Source of the DNA: Rotaria sordida
Taxonomy: Eukaryota; Rotifera; Eurotatoria; Philodinida; Philodinidae
Reading direction: 5' to 3'
DNA: 64,000 bases
Assembly (NCBI GenBank): GCA_905250125.1
Contig: CAJNOL010000295.1
Span: forward strand, 103,054-167,053
The position numbers were made by a program, and so were the translations under genes. Below the pieces are notes generated by a model. It searched no databases. It had not been told where the DNA came from and was given only the letters and a program-made list of their open reading frames with translations. Within the stretch, counting starts at the first letter, position 1; every line of letters starts with the position of its first letter. Below are positions 49,132 to 64,000 of the stretch, piece after piece.

Positions 49132-50458
49132 ATGACATCACCTTCAGCAAATGTTGCTTGTGTATGGGGTGTGAATGGAATATCAGGCACAGCAATGATT
49201 GATGTATTAATTTAACAACCTCGAAATGAATGGAGTAAAATTATTTGTATTTCTCGACGATCAACACAATTAGATGTTGAAGATGATCGAATATATTTCA
49301 TTTCCATTGATATTCTTCAAGCTAGTGTTGATGAAATTGTTACAGAATTATCTAAAGTAGGTGGAGAATCTATTACACATGTATATCATTATACATATAT
49401 TGAAAAACAAGATGAAAAAGAATTAGATCAAGTCAATAAAATACTATTTCAAAAAGCACTTGATTCTACTGTTAAGATAGCTGGTAAATAAATTAAATGT
49501 GTTTTACTTCAAACAGGTTATAAAGTAAAAAGAAATTCTTAGGAATTTAATTGAAATTTATAACATTATTGTTTTGTTTCTAGTATTATAGTGTTCATAA
49601 AGGTGGTGAATATCTTGCATTTTGTCCTTTCACTGAAAATTCTTCTCGTCATAAAAGTTCGAATTTTTATTATATACAAGAAGATCTTCTTGAAGAATAT
49701 GCTGGAAAAAATAATTGGAAATATATTATCACACGACCTAATGTTATTATTGGTGTATCAAAAGGAAATTTTATGAATTTTGCTATTACTCTAGCACTTT
49801 ATGCTTGTATTCAAAAAGAAAAAGGTCAACTATTAGTTTTTCCTGGTAATGAAATTGCTTGGAATTCAATAATTGATCATTCAGATGCATTAAATAATGC
49901 ACATTTCCAATGATGGTCATCAACAAATGATAAAAATCAAAATGAAATATTTTATATACATAATGGTGATGAAGTCAGATTTCGAACATTATGGTCAAAA
50001 ATTGAAAAGTAATATAATTTAGTTTATACTAGATTTTTTTATAAGTTAAATTTTACATTTTTTTCATAATTTAAATATTTTGGTTTTCCTCCTTATGAAC
50101 AAAAATTCAACATACAAAAAGATATTAAAATAGGAGATATTGGTATTTCGCAACTATCTCGTGCGAAATATATGCCAGAAAATGAAGATATATGGCATCA
50201 TCTTGCTCAACGTAATCAACTTGATGAATCAGCTTTTAAATATGCTAGTTGGAACTTTTTTGATGAGTAATAATTTATTTTTATTCAGCGTTAATCAAAT
50301 TTGAAAAATTTTCCTGGTTAGATTTCATTCTTGGTCGAACATTTGATGATCATGGTGATATGACTAAAGCACGTCGATATGGTTGTTCAATGTTTTGATC
50401 GACTGAAAAAGATGAAAGTTATTCCATCAAATTAAATTTTATTGATTCTACTTTTTAA
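49132..50458 (+). pseudogene. decayed PRISE-type (progesterone 5-beta-reductase-like) short-chain reductase
   Basis: The coding fragments follow the atypical SDR/PRISE family. NVACVWGVNGISGTAMIDVL is the Rossmann start. It continues with WSKIICISRRS, SITHVYHYTY, CVLLQTGYK, the catalytic-type NFYYIQEDLLEEY, WKYIITRPNVIIGVSKGN and a tail KARRYGCSMF. Exons are about 49132-49524, 49584-50008, 50075-50265 and 50323-50458. Stops occur at 49213-49215 (TAA), 49489-49491 (TAA), 49911-49913 (TGA) and 50396-50398 (TGA). The acceptor before GFPPYEQKF reads AA instead of AG, and the last exon is out of frame. Family members are NAD(P)H-dependent enone reductases known mainly from plants, bacteria and fungi, so the gene may have arrived by transfer before decaying. 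That origin is inference. Confidence 0.85.
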
Positions 50459-53400
50459 TCGAGCTTTTTCTTTGTAAAACATATACTCATGCATGTTGGT
50501 AGTTTAAGAATAAGAATATTAACCAATCCAAATTTTTATTAAGAAAAATAAAAATATTTATTTTTCAGTAATGTTATCCATCTATTGATTTGAAAACAGT
50601 CTTTTGTGTGTAAAAAAAACAAATCATATAATTGAAACAATTCTTTTTATATGGCAATAAACTTTGTTTCTTCTTTCGTTAGTATCGATCGAAAAATTCA
50701 AGTATATTATTACTTATAAAAGAAACAATATTCAAAACAAGAATATTTAGAAACTTTAAAAACAGAAAAAAACTAAATTAGACTTATTTTAGATCTCATT
50801 GATTTTACTCTTTGACGAGTCACAAGAAAAAAAAATGAAACGTAATATCTGTATAATAGGACTTATTCATTAAAAATAAGAGTATTTTGAAAATAAACAA
50901 TAATGAAAAAAACATACGTATTTAATTCATCATTTAGGAAATATTTAACTATTTTTAGAATATTCTAATAGAAAGAAACAGAAAGACTGTTATCGTTCAT
51001 TTTTAATGATTGATTTTTTTTCGCCATAAAGAAAACTGCTTCTATTTCACTTTAAAAGTAAAAAAAATTGGCGAGATGCAATATTTTCGCTTGACAAAAT
51101 CAAAATTTTCACATTATTTTGCTTTTCTTGAAAAAGGAGTCTTTGACAAAAAAAAGTTGAGCGTTGTCCCTGTTTCCTAAGCAAAGTACATTCGACTCCA
51201 TTGAAACATTTGGGTATGGATGAAATAGAGACTTCGCCCACACCCCGACTCACCACACTCATACCCTTTGTCATCTAAGATTTTATCTTTTCCTGCTAAC
51301 AAAAAAATTCAATTTTGACCGCAGTATATGTATAACATCGATTTTATTCCAAAAATGAAGAAGAAAACACAAAATAACATGAATGATGAAAAATTGGAAG
51401 GTTTTCAATTTCAAGTTTTTTTTCTTTAAAATACTCAAACGTAAAGCATAAAATCTCAAAAAATCAATACACTACCCATTATGTCCGTAGATATTTATAG
51501 AAATTCAGTTATTCGATTTACATTAATGTAAGATAAAAAGAATTCTTTTCATTCATTGTATTCAATCATAATTTGAGATTAAAAAGAAAGCTTTAGGAAC
51601 AGTGTTAAAGAACAAAAACGAATATAGTTGCAACAGTGAAACGATCCAAAAATTTGACACAATTGCTATTGAAAAACTAATAACATCGCCCATATACACT
51701 AATTTTTATTAGTTAAATGTAGCATATTCAAAATCGTTTTTTTCATTATAAAAATAAAAATCAAATTTTATATAATGAAAAATCAGTTTTGTGAAACGAA
51801 TCACTCTTATATTTCAAGCCATCTTTTGTATTTATGTAGCACTTTGTGTACATTTATATCTAGATACTACTATATGCATATCTCTATCTCGTCAGTTGAA
51901 AGGCAAGTGAATCAAGTCTCAATGAACGTTACTTGTATATTTAATCGAAATTCTATTTCAATAATGTAGAGAGACTTAACTTCAGGTTTCTTAAAAATTA
52001 TGATAAGATAAGAATTCATATTAGAAATGAAATCGCATCAAAGTGAAAGCTTTCCAACTAAAAACATAATTGCACATTATAAATTACGATAGAAAGTAAT
52101 CCAATGAATTTTTGTTTATTTTTTTTTTTTAAATCTTTTCCAATTCATTCGGCTTTTCTTATTGTATTGCTTAGTTCATCTTGTGGTTATTCTATTTCTT
52201 GATGTATGAACACACTGCAACTAACTCATCAAGTGTAAAACTATGTTCTGATGAATAGTAACAATTATCTTTGGCTTATTTAATGCAATGTATCAAAGCT
52301 CCAATACGAGAATTCATAGATGCCAATGTTTTTCTATCCGAGAAAAACAACTCTTTCGTTTTGCTAGCCGTTAATAATTGAAAACTTTTATTTTGAGAAA
52401 CAATATCTTTAGACCGATCGATTGTTTGTATTTATTTTGTTTTGTCAGATATTCGAATTATAGATTTGAATTCTTTAAAATGCTATAAAGTAAATATTGT
52501 GTCAATAAGGATCAATGTAAGACAAAACTATGTTTCACATTTGTATCCATATGCTAATACTTCTAATTAATCTATGTAAAAAGTAAATCGATTTATCTTA
52601 TAGTTTTATTTTATGAAGACAAAATAAAGAGAATGTTTTTTGACGGTCAAAATCAAATTAAAAATAGCAATACTGTTATCGATCCGTATATACTTGGATT
52701 CAGTAGCTTAAAATGTTCTGTAAATAATCCTTTTCATGTCATTCATTTCCGGAAAAACAATAATGTTTATATATATATTAGATAAGACATTCAAGAGACA
52801 AAAATGACATACTAACATTGCTAATGTATGTAAATCAACATACACATTAGAGTGTAACGTTAAATATAAAATAGTATATTTTTTATGATCTGTGCAAATA
52901 ATACGTTTTTAAATTTAGTCTTGTAAATAATAACTGAGTTTGAGTTTAAAATATTAATCACCAAGAATTTTCGATTACGATTTCAACTTGTATTTTAGTA
53001 CAATTTAGTAGCAAACAACACACACTTCTAACCGAAAAACTAGTCCTAATTATGGAATTATTGGTAAGTAATAATCAATTAATATAAAAGCAAGTATTGA
53101 GTTATATTATCTTTTGAATCCTGAAAGACAAAGATTATTGCTTTTGGAAAATTTATATGAAATTTATTTATTTTATATTATTAAATTCAAATAATAGTGG
53201 TTTAAGATGTTTAAAGAGTATAAATGATTGAAATTTTCCAAAACCTTGTTAAAAAATCGAACTAACAGAGTCATAGTAGCTTACGTAAACTATAACGCCT
53301 AGTTTTCTATCATTCAAAATCTTGAATTAAATAAAAAAAGTTGTAAATAATGCAAATTCGTTTTATAATTTCAAAGGTTTTAATCCATAAATAATATCAT

Positions 53401-54542
53401 ATAAGAAAACTTAAACATAAAGATTCGAACTTATTGAAGAATACATAAGAAGAAAAGGATAAGTTATTTTTTTAATGATAAAATCGTCATTCAATTGATA
53501 ATTCCTTTTGTTTTCGTAAAACAATGTAATAGTACAAACTTCAATATTAATATAGAAACAAAATTGGTTATTGATGTTTATAAATTGAATACAAAGATGA
53601 AAGAGTCCATCCATAAAAGTCATTCAAGTAAAGATGGAACGCAGGAGGTCAGCAAAAACCTGACAGGAATCAGACACATCTGAACATCTCGATACTTATT
53701 ATGATTTTTTTCAATTTTTTAAGAGCATTTTTGACGAAATTTTTGAAGTTATATTGGTTTTGATCAGCATTTTAGAAAGAACAATTTCTCAGAATTCTAC
53801 CTATGACGCATCATTTATGAACAAATCATATATTTTAGTTATTTAATACAAAAAACGAGTATATTTGACCAAATAGATTCTTTCTAACAAAATTTTGAAA
53901 ACTGGATGTCCTCAAGAGAGGAGATGGAAAAAGGCAATTTTTACCTGAACATCCTTTAATAGATAACTCCAAAGAGAGATATAATTTCACATATTTTCAT
54001 TTAATCTATAATCTTGACTATTCTTTTTTTGAAAATCATATGTCTTTTTATAAGCAATAAATATATCAACATAAAATAATTATTTACCAATCGAATTTCA
54101 TATATGATTTAATTTTTCATTTTCAAAGCATAATATTTTGTGTTTCTATTTCTTCTTGAACAACATACACGGAACATACACACGCACACACAGATACAGA
54201 AACAGACAAATAAAGGATTCCTATCTACAATAAACGATTTTGTCAATACCCCGAAAAACAAAAAAGATGAATATCAAAGACTGAATTGACAGAAAAAACA
54301 AAACAACAACAACATATAGAAATCGGTTTTTTTTTCTTTGTTTTCTCGAGTCATCTAAGACAAGATCAATCATGACTATTCATATGGCCTGTTGAAATAT
54401 GTTATTCTTCCGTCTATCTGACACGAGTACGAAATAAATTTAAATTATGAAGAAAAACAAACGACGAAAAACAAAAAATACAGTCAGGTAGAAAGAGAAA
54501 GAGAGAGATTTAATTAAATTGTACATGAATTTTTTGTTTTCA
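50459..54542. other. 4.1-kb gene-free region
   Basis: No gene supportable. It contains dispersed repeat copy 2 (51575-51960) and a slightly GC-richer patch at 51120-51280 whose minus-strand open frame (51274-51047) matches nothing known. The 3' flank of KDM5 lies at the right end. Confidence 0.45.
51575..51960 (+). repeat. dispersed repeat, copy 2
   Basis: Inverted relative to copy 1 at 35880-36260. A short open frame in this copy (51775-51969) and one in copy 1 share QVSMNVTC/RVSMNVTC, but neither is long or otherwise protein-like. The unit therefore looks like a non-coding or decayed element. Confidence 0.75.

Positions 54543-64000
<9,458 letters not shown>

Noticed and set aside
38045-50458. 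Alternative genetic code (TGA read as Trp, TAA as Gln) in the 38-50 kb genes
   Set aside because: Most Trp codons in the same fragments are still TGG, there are frameshifts and a lost splice acceptor, and all neighbouring intact genes use TAA and TGA as stops. Decay by transitions explains the pattern.

Overview
The window looks like nuclear DNA of a small invertebrate, most probably a bdelloid rotifer. It is strongly AT-rich. Genes are compact, with many introns of 50-100 nt and GT-AG borders. Families include innexin, chitin-binding/EGF, NHL-propeller and KDM5 proteins. Assignment to bdelloids is an inference from composition and gene style; no marker gene was searched.

Layout. 0-3.1 kb (-): a membrane-anchored M1 aminopeptidase relative whose zinc ligands are all replaced. 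3.8-6.2 kb (+): a secreted chitin-binding/multi-EGF protein in 13 exons. 7.6-10.1 kb (+): an innexin. 10.5-12.7 kb (-): a small EF-hand protein. 13.5-14.1 kb (-): a Ras-association (RASSF-like) protein. 16.5-20.1 kb (+): a GH20 beta-hexosaminidase. 20.1-20.5 kb (-): a small B-box-like zinc protein. 21.1-28.4 kb (-): a many-exon leucine-rich-repeat protein with a long disordered tail. 29.1-30.1 kb (-): a DeSI-type isopeptidase. 33.9-35.1 kb (+): a secreted six-bladed NHL protein that appears to need an 8-nt microexon.

35-54.5 kb is a degraded stretch with one clearly intact gene, a cyclophilin at 46.1-46.8 kb. It holds a decayed, intron-retaining cytosolic isoleucyl-tRNA synthetase (38.0-41.3 kb) with a 190-bp MITE apparently inside one exon, a dead Tc1/mariner element (47.7-49.0 kb), a decayed PRISE-type reductase (49.1-50.5 kb), a foldback element and two copies of a dispersed repeat of about 380 bp. 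Many nonsense codons in the three dead genes sit where the family has Trp or Gln, as expected from C-to-T/G-to-A changes.

54.5-64 kb (-): most of a KDM5 histone H3K4 demethylase. Its JmjC Fe(II) ligands are intact, and its N-terminus lies beyond the window.

The main cross-cutting observation is that several introns far above the usual 50-100 nt carry one long imperfect inverted repeat: three in KDM5 and one in the innexin, with a shorter one in the LRR gene. Similar foldbacks occur between genes. Exon joins below were derived by eye from reading-frame phase and GT/AG borders. Most are supported by total coding lengths divisible by three.
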